A program made the translations under genes and the position numbers. From an uncultured Kiritimatiellota bacterium (GTDB lineage Bacteria; Verrucomicrobiota; Kiritimatiellia; RFP12; DVOR01), in the NCBI GenBank assembly GCA_944391055.1, contig CALXSF010000009.1, positions 1-64,000 on the forward strand: a stretch of 64,000 nt of DNA, in the 5' to 3' direction. Within the stretch, counting starts at the first letter, position 1. Every line of letters starts with the position of its first letter. The notes below the pieces were generated by a model. That model did no database searches and was not told the DNA's origin. It worked only from the letters and a program-made list of their open reading frames with translations. This document shows positions 16,387 through 23,652 of this stretch, piece by piece.

Positions 16387-16752
16387 ATGAGAGCCACCAA
16401 CGCACCCGCCTCCCGCGAACGCCGCCGCCGCCGCCTCAAACTCGCCCGCGGCTTCTATGGCGCCCGCTCCAAGCAATTCCGTCTGGCCACCGAGTCCGTC
16501 GACCGCGCCCAGCGGCTGGCCACCTGGCACCGCAAGCTCCGCAAGCGCGACTTCCGCCAGCTCTGGATCGCCCGCATCAACGCCGCCGTCCGCGGCATCG
16601 CCGACGCGAAGGTGCCCAATTACTCTCGTTTCATCGAGGGGCTCACCAAGGCTGGCGTCACCGTCAACCGCAAGATGCTCTCCGAGATTGCGATCGCCGA
16701 CGCCGAGGGCTTCAAGGCGCTCGTCGCCAAAGCCGCCGCCGCCTTGGCCTGA
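16387..16752 (+). CDS. rplT: 50S ribosomal protein L20
   Basis: A 121-residue protein needed for early large-subunit assembly. Typical L20 features are the basic N-terminus, [16 protein letters not shown] (about 22-37) and the globular C-terminus with [13 protein letters not shown]. In several bacteria L20 represses its own operon by binding the leader. AGGAGG lies 9 nt before the start. A strong terminator follows. Confidence 0.96.
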   Translation: MRATNAPASRERRRRRLKLARGFYGARSKQFRLATESVDRAQRLATWHRKLRKRDFRQLWIARINAAVRGIADAKVPNYSRFIEGLTKAGVTVNRKMLSEIAIADAEGFKALVAKAAAALA

Positions 16753-16773
16753 GGTCAGGCGCGTTCCGGCGAA

Positions 16774-16816
16774 AAGCGGGCCCGGGCCTCGCAGGAGGCC
16801 GGGCCGCTTTTTTTTT
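16774..16816 (+). terminator. Intrinsic terminator after rplT
   Basis: A GC-rich stem formed by GCGGCCCGGCCTC-type arms around a short loop (16776-16807), then nine T. Confidence 0.92.
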
Positions 16817-16850
16817 GGTGGGCGAGTCGGGATGGGAAAGGATGGCCGCC

Positions 16851-17294
16851 ATGACGATCGAAGAGGTCAGGGGGGACAAAAAGCGTTTTCTTCCCTTGCT
16901 GTTGCTGGCCGATGAGCAGGAGAGCATGATCGACCGCTACCTCGACAGGGGGACGCTGTATGTGTTGGACGACAATGGGATCAAATGCGTGTGCGTCGTG
17001 ACCGATGAGGGGAATGGCGTCCTTGAGATCAAGAACATCGCGACCGTGCCGGAACATCAGGGGAAGGGTTATGGCAAAGCGCTAATCGCCTTTGTCGCCA
17101 TGAAACACAAGGGGCGCTATTCGACGCTGCAGGTTGGAACGGGGGATAGCCCGAAGACCGTCCCCTTTTATGAGCGCTGCGGGTTTGTCCGCTCGCACAG
17201 GGTGAAGAACTTCTTCGTCGATCATTATGACCACCCCATCCACGAAGGCGGGGTGCGGCTGGTGGACATGGTTTATTTGCGGAAAAGCCTCTAG
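16851..17294 (+). CDS. GNAT-family N-acetyltransferase
   Basis: A 147-residue acetyl-CoA-dependent acetyltransferase of the GNAT fold. The acetyl-CoA loop is seen as HQGKGYGKAL near residue 75, preceded by the beta-strand IKNIATVPE, with FYERCGF near residue 112. The start at 16851 uses GGGAAAGGA as ribosome site; ATG 16842 is an alternative that adds three residues. The substrate is unknown. Codon use is clearly less GC-rich than in the surrounding ribosomal genes, which suggests later acquisition. It probably reads from its own promoter, since a terminator lies directly upstream. Confidence 0.85.
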   Translation: MTIEEVRGDKKRFLPLLLLADEQESMIDRYLDRGTLYVLDDNGIKCVCVVTDEGNGVLEIKNIATVPEHQGKGYGKALIAFVAMKHKGRYSTLQVGTGDSPKTVPFYERCGFVRSHRVKNFFVDHYDHPIHEGGVRLVDMVYLRKSL

Positions 17295-17340
17295 GCGCCG
17301 GCGTCGTGGCCCCGCCCCATGCGTTGCGTGCGGCGTGGAC

Positions 17341-17373
17341 AAAAAAAACGGCCCCGCCGGGAAGGCGGGGCCG
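17341..17373 (-). terminator. Terminator of the lsrF-dhaLK operon
   Basis: A 10-bp GC stem (CGGCCCCGCC arms, 17349-17373). On the minus strand it is followed by eight T (17341-17348). Confidence 0.9.
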
Positions 17374-17396
17374 CGTTCATGATTGGCCGGAGGGCC

Positions 17397-18269
17397 TCAT
17401 TTGGAGAGGTCTTGGTAGAGTTGGTAGGCCTGGTCGGGCTTGAGGCCGTCGTGGATGACGGCGCGGACAGCCTGGATCATGGCGGCGGGGTGTTCGGACT
17501 GGAAGACGTTGCGCCCCATGTCCACGCCGGCGGCGCCATCGTTGATGGCCTTGTAGGCGAGCTCAAGGGCGTCGCGCTCGGGGATTTTCTTGCCGCCGGC
17601 GATGACGATCGGGACGGGGCAGGCGGCGACGACGGTCTCGAACCCCTCGGTGTAGTAGGTCTTGACGATGTTGGCGCCGTTCTCGGCACAGATCCGGGTG
17701 GCGAGGCGGAAGTAGCGCGCGTCGCGGGTCATCTGCTTGCCGACCGCGGTGACGCCCATGACGGGGATGCCATAGCGCTGGCCGATGTCGACGGTGTGGT
17801 AGAGGTTGGCGACGGTCTTGCCCTCGAAGTTGGCGTCCCCGACGGCGACCATGACGGCCATGGCGGAGGCGTTGAGGCGGATGGCGTCCTCGGGGTCGAT
17901 GACCACGTTGTCATTGAGTTCGGTGAGGACGGAGGTGCCGGCGTCGGAGCGGAGGCAGACGGGGATGCGGCTGGTGGCAGGGATGAGCGCGCGCAGCACG
18001 CCGCGGGTGCACATCAGGCAGTCGGCGTGGCTCAGCAGGGGGACGATGGAGAGGTCGATGCGCTCGACGCCGCCGGTGGGCCCCATGATGAAGCCGTGGT
18101 CGCAGGCGAGCATGAGGGAGCGGCCGTCCTTGGGGTCGAAGATCCGCGCGAGGCGGCTCTTCATGCCCCAGTCGAGGCTGCCGCAGCCTTTGAGGGGGAA
18201 ACCGACGGTCTCTTGGGGGGTGCCGACGCCGAAGGCGCTGGCTTCCTTGAAGTTGTCCATGTCGGGCAT
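17397..18269 (-). CDS. lsrF: LsrF-type class I aldolase/thiolase (DhnA family)
   Basis: A 290-residue (beta/alpha)8 Schiff-base enzyme. It aligns without gaps to E. coli LsrF over long stretches: FPLKGCGSLDWGM, LMLACDHG, VKTYY and GGKKIPERDALE. The Schiff-base Lys is at 203, the same number as in E. coli LsrF. LsrF cleaves the phosphorylated product of the AI-2 signal; related DhnA enzymes are fructose-bisphosphate aldolases. None of the other lsr genes is near. Instead it follows dhaK and dhaL, so it may cleave a phosphorylated ketose made by that kinase. It is the last gene of a five-gene operon ended by a terminator 24 nt downstream. Confidence 0.85.
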   Translation of the reverse strand: MPDMDNFKEASAFGVGTPQETVGFPLKGCGSLDWGMKSRLARIFDPKDGRSLMLACDHGFIMGPTGGVERIDLSIVPLLSHADCLMCTRGVLRALIPATSRIPVCLRSDAGTSVLTELNDNVVIDPEDAIRLNASAMAVMVAVGDANFEGKTVANLYHTVDIGQRYGIPVMGVTAVGKQMTRDARYFRLATRICAENGANIVKTYYTEGFETVVAACPVPIVIAGGKKIPERDALELAYKAINDGAAGVDMGRNVFQSEHPAAMIQAVRAVIHDGLKPDQAYQLYQDLSK

Positions 18270-18293
18270 GGCAAAGATCCTTTCTGGGTGGGG

Positions 18294-18893
18294 TTAGGCG
18301 AAGGCCTCGAAAATGGTGGCCATCGAGGCGGAACCGGCGTCGATGGCGCCGATGGAACGCTCGCCAAGGTTCTTGGCGCGGCCGAACTTGGCCTGCATCT
18401 GGGCGGTGGCGTCGGAGCCGGCGCGGGCGGCTTTGGCGGCGGCGGCGAACATGGCGGCCTCGCCTTGCGCCTTGGCGGCGACGAGCGCCTCGGTGGCGGG
18501 CTGGAGGGCGTCCATCATCGTCTTGTCGCCCTGCCGGGCGCGGGTGATGGCGCAGACCTCGTCATAGCCGCCTTGGAAGAGGTCGGCCAGCTGGTCGGCG
18601 TCGAGCGCGGTGGCGCCTTTGGGGGCGGCGTCGGCCATGCCTTCGCACCACGCGCCGTAAAGGGAGGAGGTGGAGCCGGAGGCCTCGGTCTCGAGCCGTT
18701 CGGCCATGTCGGCGAGGAAGGCGGGGAAATCGTCGCCCTCGGCGTGGTTGATGGCGCGGAGCGCGGCGACGATGGCGGTGCCGTGGTCGCCGTCGCCGCC
18801 GGTGGCGGCGTCGAGCTCGGAGAAGTGCTTTTCGTTGGCCTCGATGGCGGTCTGCGCCTTTTTCCAGACGGCCTTGAATTGTTCGAGCGTCAT
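18294..18893 (-). CDS. dhaL: DhaL-type kinase subunit
   Basis: The nucleotide-binding, phosphoryl-transferring subunit of a dihydroxyacetone-type kinase, 199 residues, all-helical. The Mg-binding aspartates appear in LDAATGGDGDHG (Asp28, Asp34, Asp36); there is one residue more between the first and second Asp than in E. coli DhaL. AAGGA precedes the ATG. It lies between dhaK and lsrF. No dhaM (PTS phosphodonor) gene is present, so either ATP is used directly or the donor is encoded elsewhere. Confidence 0.88.
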   Translation of the reverse strand: MTLEQFKAVWKKAQTAIEANEKHFSELDAATGGDGDHGTAIVAALRAINHAEGDDFPAFLADMAERLETEASGSTSSLYGAWCEGMADAAPKGATALDADQLADLFQGGYDEVCAITRARQGDKTMMDALQPATEALVAAKAQGEAAMFAAAAKAARAGSDATAQMQAKFGRAKNLGERSIGAIDAGSASMATIFEAFA

Positions 18894-18946
18894 GTGGGAT
18901 CCTTCTGAATCGGGGGCCGGGGCCGCCAAGCGGCCCCGGCGCGGGC

Positions 18947-19951
18947 TCAGCCGATACTGGTCCAATAGGGGGTGTTGGCCTTGGCCTTGAGAAGCGCCTC
19001 GCAGGTGGGGCAGACCTTGGCGAGGATCATCTGGAAGCCGGCCATCTCCTGGACGGTGAGGAGCTCGTCGGCGATGCCGTTCACCAGCGTGATGCCGCGG
19101 CCGGCGAGTTCCTTGGCGGCGGCACGGTAGCAGATGAGCATTTCCATGGTGGTGGTGGCGCCGGAGCCGTTGATGATGAGCAGGGCGCGGTCGCCGGCCT
19201 GGAGCTTGGTGGCGGCGACGAGTTTGTCCACCATGATCTTGACGGTGGCGTCGGCGCTCTGCATCTTCATGATGCCGCCGCCGCCCTCGCCGTGCTGCCC
19301 CATGCCGATTTCCATCTCGTCGTCGGCCAGGGAGCCGATCTCGGCGCCGTTCTGGGGATGGGTGGCGACCTTGAGGGCGACGGAGAGGGTGGCGAGATGG
19401 CTGTGGAAGGCCTTGCCGATCTCAAGCACCTCGTCGATGCTCTTGCCTTGCTCGCAGGCGGCGCCCATGACCTTCATCAAGGGGATGCAGCCGCCGAGGC
19501 CGCGGCGATCCTCGGGGTCGGCGTCGATGCCGGGGGCGATGTCCTCCTGCACGACGATCTCCTTGACGGGGATGCCGGCCTTCTCGGCGAGGCGGAGGGC
19601 CTTCCGGGCGGACATGCGGTCGCCGTTGTGGTTGAGCGTCAGCAGAATGATGCCGGCGGGGCGGTTGAGGAGCTCAAGCGCCTCAAAGACCTTGGGGCCG
19701 CCGGGCGCGGCGAAGACGTCGCCCGCGACGGCGGCGTCGGCCATGCCTTCGCCGACGAAGCCATGCATGGCGGGCTCGTGGCCGGTGCCGCCGAAGCAGA
19801 CGAGGGCCACCTTGTCCTGCGGCTTGGGCTGGGCGCGGACGACGATGCGCTCATTGACCACCTTGACCTTGTCGGAATAGGCGAGGGCGAGCCCCTCCAG
19901 CATCTCGGCGGTGAGGTTCTCGGGGTCGTTCAGGAACTTCTTCATCGGCAT
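18947..19951 (-). CDS. dhaK: DhaK-type ketose kinase substrate-binding subunit
   Basis: A 334-residue protein that covalently holds a short ketose through a hemiaminal to His. His220 (GMGQHGEGG), His58 (GTGHEP) and Asp111 (HNGDRMS) each correspond to E. coli DhaK His218, His56 and Asp109 with a constant offset of two. It partners DhaL from the next gene. The second glycine loop reads GGTGHEP rather than GGGSGHEP, and the acidic residue after His220 is followed by GGG instead of PG, so the substrate may not be dihydroxyacetone; erythrulose and similar ketoses are known for related kinases. The start 19951 has AGGTG upstream; ATG 19945 is an alternative. Confidence 0.88.
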   Translation of the reverse strand: MPMKKFLNDPENLTAEMLEGLALAYSDKVKVVNERIVVRAQPKPQDKVALVCFGGTGHEPAMHGFVGEGMADAAVAGDVFAAPGGPKVFEALELLNRPAGIILLTLNHNGDRMSARKALRLAEKAGIPVKEIVVQEDIAPGIDADPEDRRGLGGCIPLMKVMGAACEQGKSIDEVLEIGKAFHSHLATLSVALKVATHPQNGAEIGSLADDEMEIGMGQHGEGGGGIMKMQSADATVKIMVDKLVAATKLQAGDRALLIINGSGATTTMEMLICYRAAAKELAGRGITLVNGIADELLTVQEMAGFQMILAKVCPTCEALLKAKANTPYWTSIG

Positions 19952-19959
19952 GGCGCACC

Positions 19960-20268
19960 TCACTTGGGCTGGTAGAACTCGACGACGGTGTCGTTGTCGT
20001 ACACGAAGGCGATGTAGGCCGCGCCCAGGTCGGTCTTCGGCCACAGGATGGCCTTGTCCGCGAGGGCGGCGTCGATGTCCTCGACCTCATAGGCCACGTG
20101 CGGCTGTTCCTGGATGGCGGCGGCCATCGGGGAATCGACCTCAAAGTAAAGGAACTCGATGGCGTACTTGTCCTGGGAGGCGTCGGTGACCCAGACCTTG
20201 AGCGGCGCGACCAAGCTCATGTTGGGCAACTTCTCGCCGACGATCATGCCAGTGTGCAGATACTTCAT
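19960..20268 (-). CDS. Small VOC-fold (glyoxalase/dioxygenase-like) protein
   Basis: A 102-residue protein with the paired beta-alpha-beta-beta-beta pattern of the vicinal-oxygen-chelate superfamily: HVAYEVEDIDAALA near residue 56 and YIAFVYDNDTVVEFYQ at the end, which is the usual position of the metal-binding Glu. Single-domain members dimerise and act as isomerases, epimerases or lyases on small polar compounds. It lies 8 nt before dhaK behind a strong AAAGGAG site. In this context an isomerase or epimerase step on the sugar used by DhaKL is plausible but unproven. Confidence 0.65.
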   Translation of the reverse strand: MKYLHTGMIVGEKLPNMSLVAPLKVWVTDASQDKYAIEFLYFEVDSPMAAAIQEQPHVAYEVEDIDAALADKAILWPKTDLGAAYIAFVYDNDTVVEFYQPK

Positions 20269-20329
20269 GGGGAACACTCCTTTCGTCTCGCGAAAGGCGC
20301 GGCGGGCCACCCCGCCGCGCCGCGCTGTC

Positions 20330-21046
20330 TCAGAGGCTGGAGCCGGGGACGGAGAACCGCAGGCCGGCGTTGTCGTGGAAGCAGCCGTATTCCGTGACGA
20401 CGGCGCCCTCGGGCCCGCCCATCATGAAGTGCCACGTCTCCTCCTTGGGCAACACGTGGATCTGGCCGTCGGCCTCCCATTTCTCGACGTGGACGCTGTT
20501 GAGGTGCGGCACCTGGCACTTCGCCAGCAGTTTCTCCGCCTCGGGATACTTGTCGAGGTTGGGCTCGCCCACCTCGCTGAAGCCGTAGACCGAGCCGTAA
20601 CGCACCTGCCAGCTCTCATGCTTGGCCTGCAGCGGCCCCTTGTCGTCGGTGGTGGGCAGATGGCGATGCTCGGCGATCGACTGCCCCGGCAACAGGAAGA
20701 TCTCGTGGCCGAAATACTGATGCGTGCGGTCGTTCACCCAGAAGACGCCGCCCATGCCGAAGGCCGCGAAGTCCCCTTGGTTGAAATCCACCGTCCACAT
20801 GAAGCCGTCCTCGGTCTTGTAGCGCGGATAGACGGGCGCGCCCAGCTTCGTCATCATCTCGAAATACGCCGCCTTGCACTTGGCGGGGTCGAGTTTGCCA
20901 TCGGTGTAGAATGCCTTGCTGTCCATTTGCACAATCTCCTGTTTCGAGTCGCACCGCGCGGAACCCGCGCAGCCTGCGGAAAGCCCAACCGTGGAGGCGG
21001 CCATCACGGCCATCGCGCCGAAGCGCACCAACCTCATCGTGTCCAT
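20330..21046 (-). CDS. Cupin-fold lipoprotein, possibly sugar-isomerase-like
   Basis: A 238-residue protein. Residues 1-26 form a lipoprotein signal with lipobox LSAGC. The rest is a double-stranded beta-helix (cupin) with a probable metal site: HEIFLLPGQSIAEHRH near residue 125 and a second half with VLPKEETWHFMMGG. The pattern is reminiscent of D-lyxose/D-mannose isomerases of the cupin class, though I cannot confirm it. ATG 21046 has AAAGGA at correct distance. A second in-frame ATG at 20926 has an equally good AGGAG and would give a 198-residue cytosolic form. First gene of the operon, behind a strong promoter at 21099-21128. Confidence 0.65.
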   Translation of the reverse strand: MDTMRLVRFGAMAVMAASTVGLSAGCAGSARCDSKQEIVQMDSKAFYTDGKLDPAKCKAAYFEMMTKLGAPVYPRYKTEDGFMWTVDFNQGDFAAFGMGGVFWVNDRTHQYFGHEIFLLPGQSIAEHRHLPTTDDKGPLQAKHESWQVRYGSVYGFSEVGEPNLDKYPEAEKLLAKCQVPHLNSVHVEKWEADGQIHVLPKEETWHFMMGGPEGAVVTEYGCFHDNAGLRFSVPGSSL

Positions 21047-21098
21047 GATCTCTGTCCTTTCGTTATGAGCCGAAACCCTTCTCAACGATACGTCGCGT

Positions 21099-21128
21099 AT
21101 TATAGACCTTTCCCCCGTCCCTTGGCAA
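21099..21128 (-). promoter_or_regulatory. Promoter of the cupin-VOC-dhaK-dhaL-lsrF operon
   Basis: Minus strand: TTGCCA (21128-21123), 18-bp spacer, perfect TATAAT (21104-21099). It is one of the best promoters in the window and implies a leader of about 46 nt. Confidence 0.75.
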
Positions 21129-21177
21129 GCGCCTTTGCCGCGCGCGCCCCGGTTTGCCCGGGCCCCGTGCGCCCGGT

Positions 21178-21207
21178 TTGCCAGCGGCGGGCTTTGTTTG
21201 TTATTCT
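21178..21207 (+). promoter_or_regulatory. Promoter of mreBCD-mrdA
   Basis: TTGCCA at 21178-21183, 18-bp spacer, TATTCT at 21202-21207 preceded by TGT. It is divergent from the sugar operon promoter, with about 50 bp between the two -35 boxes. Confidence 0.7.
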
Positions 21208-21234
21208 GTGAGGGTTACGCACTAAGGAGTCGTT

Positions 21235-22269
21235 ATGCTGGGAATCTTCAAGAAACTGATGGGCGCGCTGTCCTGCGACATCGGGATCGACTTGGGCACG
21301 GCGAACACGCTGGTCTTCATCAAGGGCCAAGGCGTGGTCATCCGCGAGCCCTCGGTCGTGGCCATGCAGCAGGGCACGAAGAAGATCCTGGCGGTGGGCG
21401 CCGAGGCCAAGCGGATGCTCGGGCGCACCCCCGGCAACATCGTGGCCGTGCGCCCCATGAAGTCGGGCGTCATCGCGGACTTCGACATCACCGAGGCCAT
21501 GATCCGCTATTTCATCGCCAAGGCCCGCGGCCACAAACTGGTCAAGCCACGCGTGGTCGTGGCCGTCCCCTCCGAGATCACCGAGGTGGAGTGGCGCGCC
21601 GTCGAGGAGGCCTCCAAGCACGCCGGCGCGCGCGACGTCACCCTCATTGAGGAGCCGATGGCCGCGGCCATCGGCGTGGGCCTGCCCGTCGAGGAGCCCG
21701 CCGGCAACCTGATCGTGGACATCGGCGGCGGCACCTGCGAGGTCGCCCTCATCTCCCTGGCCGGCATCGTCCAGGCCAAGAGCGTCCGCGTCGGCGGCGA
21801 CACGATGGACGACTGCATCGTGCAGTACATGCGCCGCGTCTACAACCTCCTCATCGGCGAGCGCATGGCCGAGGACATCAAGGTCTCCATCGGCTCGGCC
21901 TACCCGCTGGACGAGGAGATGAGCATGGAGGTGCGCGGGCGCGACCTGGTCGCCGGCCTGCCCAAGACCCTCCGCGTCACCTCCGAGGAGATCCGCGAGG
22001 CCCTCAAGGACCCCGTCACCCAGATCGTCGACGCCATCCGCATCATCCTCAACGAGGCCAAGCCCGAGCTCGCCAGCGACCTCGTCGACCGCGGCATCGT
22101 CCTCTCCGGCGGCTCCTCCCTCCTGCGCGGGCTCGACCGCCTCATCGCCGCCCAGACCGGCCTGCCCGTCATCGTCGCCGACGACCCCCTCTCCGGCGTC
22201 GCCAACGGCACCGGGCGCGTCCTCGACGAGCTGGACTTCTACAAGGAACACATCGTCCACCGCCACTGA
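21235..22269 (+). CDS. mreB: Rod shape-determining protein MreB
   Basis: Bacterial actin homologue that forms membrane-bound filaments guiding sidewall peptidoglycan synthesis. It has 344 residues with the ATP-binding signatures [12 protein letters not shown] (about 17-28), [14 protein letters not shown] near residue 161 and [10 protein letters not shown] near residue 285. The N-terminal [10 protein letters not shown] is an amphipathic membrane anchor. AAGGAG precedes the ATG. First gene of the mreB-mreC-mreD-mrdA operon, so the cell is probably rod-like or elongating. Confidence 0.97.
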   Translation: MLGIFKKLMGALSCDIGIDLGTANTLVFIKGQGVVIREPSVVAMQQGTKKILAVGAEAKRMLGRTPGNIVAVRPMKSGVIADFDITEAMIRYFIAKARGHKLVKPRVVVAVPSEITEVEWRAVEEASKHAGARDVTLIEEPMAAAIGVGLPVEEPAGNLIVDIGGGTCEVALISLAGIVQAKSVRVGGDTMDDCIVQYMRRVYNLLIGERMAEDIKVSIGSAYPLDEEMSMEVRGRDLVAGLPKTLRVTSEEIREALKDPVTQIVDAIRIILNEAKPELASDLVDRGIVLSGGSSLLRGLDRLIAAQTGLPVIVADDPLSGVANGTGRVLDELDFYKEHIVHRH

Positions 22270-22280
22270 CCTGACCGCCC

Positions 22281-23126
22281 ATGCGCCGCGCACTCCGCTG
22301 GCTCATCCCCCTGCTCGCCGCGCTGCTCTTCCTCTGGTGGAACGGCGCGGCGCGCCGTTTCTGCGCCGAGGCCGTCTATCCCTTCCAACGCGCCGCCGGC
22401 TGGGCCGGCGGGCAATTCGCCCAACGCCTCGCCGCCGCCTGGCGCGGCCTCTGCGACGGGCCCGCCCGCCTCGCCGCCGCCGAGGAGGTCGAGCGCCTGC
22501 GCGTGATGCTGGCCGAGGCCGACCGCCTCGCCGCCGAGAACGCCGCGCTCCGCGAGGCCCTCGGCTGGGCCCGCGCCCAACCCGTCCGCCTCGTCGCCGC
22601 CCCCGTCCTCAGCCACGGCGGCGGCCTCGGCGTCTGGCCGCGCCTCACCCTCGGCGTGGGCGCGGCGCGGGGCGTGGCCCCCGGCGACGTCGTGGTCGCC
22701 CCCGAGGGGCTCGTCGGGCGCGTCGGCCCCGACGTCTCCGCGCACACCTGCGAGGTCATCCTCCTCTCCGACCCCACCAACCGCGTGGCCGCCGAGATCC
22801 CCGGCGTGGGCACGGGCGTCGTGGAGGGGGACGCGGGGGAGGATTTCGGCGAGGGCGCGGACGACTCCCCGCTCTACGCGCCCCGCCCGCTGGTCATGCG
22901 CTTCGTGGACAAGGACGCCGACCTTCGCCCCCTTCGCCAAAAGGTGGTGAGCGAGGGCAGCGGCGGGCTCTATCCCCCCGGGCTCCTCATCGGCGAGGTG
23001 GTCGCCCGCCGCCCCGCCGCCTCGGGGCTTTTGGCCGAGGTGCTGGTGGAGCCGGCCGCGGACCCGGCGCTGCTCCGGGTGGTCTTCGTCCGGACGCGCG
23101 GGGCGGAGGCGCCCGATGAGCGGTGA
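22281..23126 (+). CDS. mreC: Rod shape-determining protein MreC
   Basis: Bitopic membrane protein of the elongasome that links cytoplasmic MreB to periplasmic PBP2. It has 281 residues: one N-terminal helix (about 6-20), a coiled coil (AEEVERLRVMLAEADRLAAEN, broadly 70-95) and a two-lobed beta-barrel domain with GARGVAPGDVV and GLVGRV motifs. An acidic insert of about 15 residues (GDAGEDFGEGADDSP) follows residue 180. It overlaps mreD by 11 nt, consistent with tight coupling. Confidence 0.94.
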   Translation: MRRALRWLIPLLAALLFLWWNGAARRFCAEAVYPFQRAAGWAGGQFAQRLAAAWRGLCDGPARLAAAEEVERLRVMLAEADRLAAENAALREALGWARAQPVRLVAAPVLSHGGGLGVWPRLTLGVGAARGVAPGDVVVAPEGLVGRVGPDVSAHTCEVILLSDPTNRVAAEIPGVGTGVVEGDAGEDFGEGADDSPLYAPRPLVMRFVDKDADLRPLRQKVVSEGSGGLYPPGLLIGEVVARRPAASGLLAEVLVEPAADPALLRVVFVRTRGAEAPDER

Positions 23127-23652
23127 GCGTTTTTGGGCCGCGGCGTGGGTGACGCTCTTCCTGCCGGCGCTCGTGGGGGGTTGCGCGGCGCTCCTCCCGG
23201 CCCTGCCCGCCGCGCAGATCGCCGTGGCCCCGGCGTGGGTGGCGTGGTGGGCGCTCACCGCCGGGCCGGGGCTGGGGGCCTGGGCGGCCATTTGGGGCGG
23301 GGCGCTGCTGGAGTGGGCGTGGGGGGTGCCGCCGGGCGCGTGCGTCGGTTTCTTTTTGGCGCTGTGGGGGGCCGGGCGCCGGTGGCGCGCGGCCCTGCCG
23401 CGTCCGCTGCGCCCGCTGCATGGGTTGGTCGGCGGGATGGTGGCCGCGCCCGCGCTGCGGCTGTGGCTGTGGCTGTGGGCGCTGCCGTGGCTGGGGCCCT
23501 CGGGCGCGGCGCCGCTCCGCCCCGACGTGGCGGGCCTGGCGGCCGCGCCCGCCTTGGGCGCGCTGGGCGGGTGCGCGGTCTTCGCCTTGGCGCGGGCGTG
23601 GGAGTTCCGCGCCTTGGCGCCGCGCGAGGAGGAGGCTCAGGATGCAGGTTGA
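23116..23652 (+). CDS. mreD: Rod shape-determining protein MreD
   Basis: A 178-residue integral membrane protein with about five predicted helices rich in Trp, Ala and Leu. MreD proteins are poorly conserved; position between mreC and mrdA and the topology support the call. It interacts with MreC in the elongation complex. It overlaps both neighbours by 11 nt. Confidence 0.85.
   Translation: MSGERFWAAAWVTLFLPALVGGCAALLPALPAAQIAVAPAWVAWWALTAGPGLGAWAAIWGGALLEWAWGVPPGACVGFFLALWGAGRRWRAALPRPLRPLHGLVGGMVAAPALRLWLWLWALPWLGPSGAAPLRPDVAGLAAAPALGALGGCAVFALARAWEFRALAPREEEAQDAG

Noticed and set aside
17397..18269. LsrF gene as part of an AI-2 (lsr) operon
   Set aside because: No lsrA/B/C/D, lsrK, lsrR or lsrG nearby; the partners are dhaK and dhaL.
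23420..23641. Upstream extension of mrdA inside mreD
   Set aside because: The frame there is Arg-rich shadow of mreD; ATG 23642 has GGAGGAGG and begins the signal anchor.
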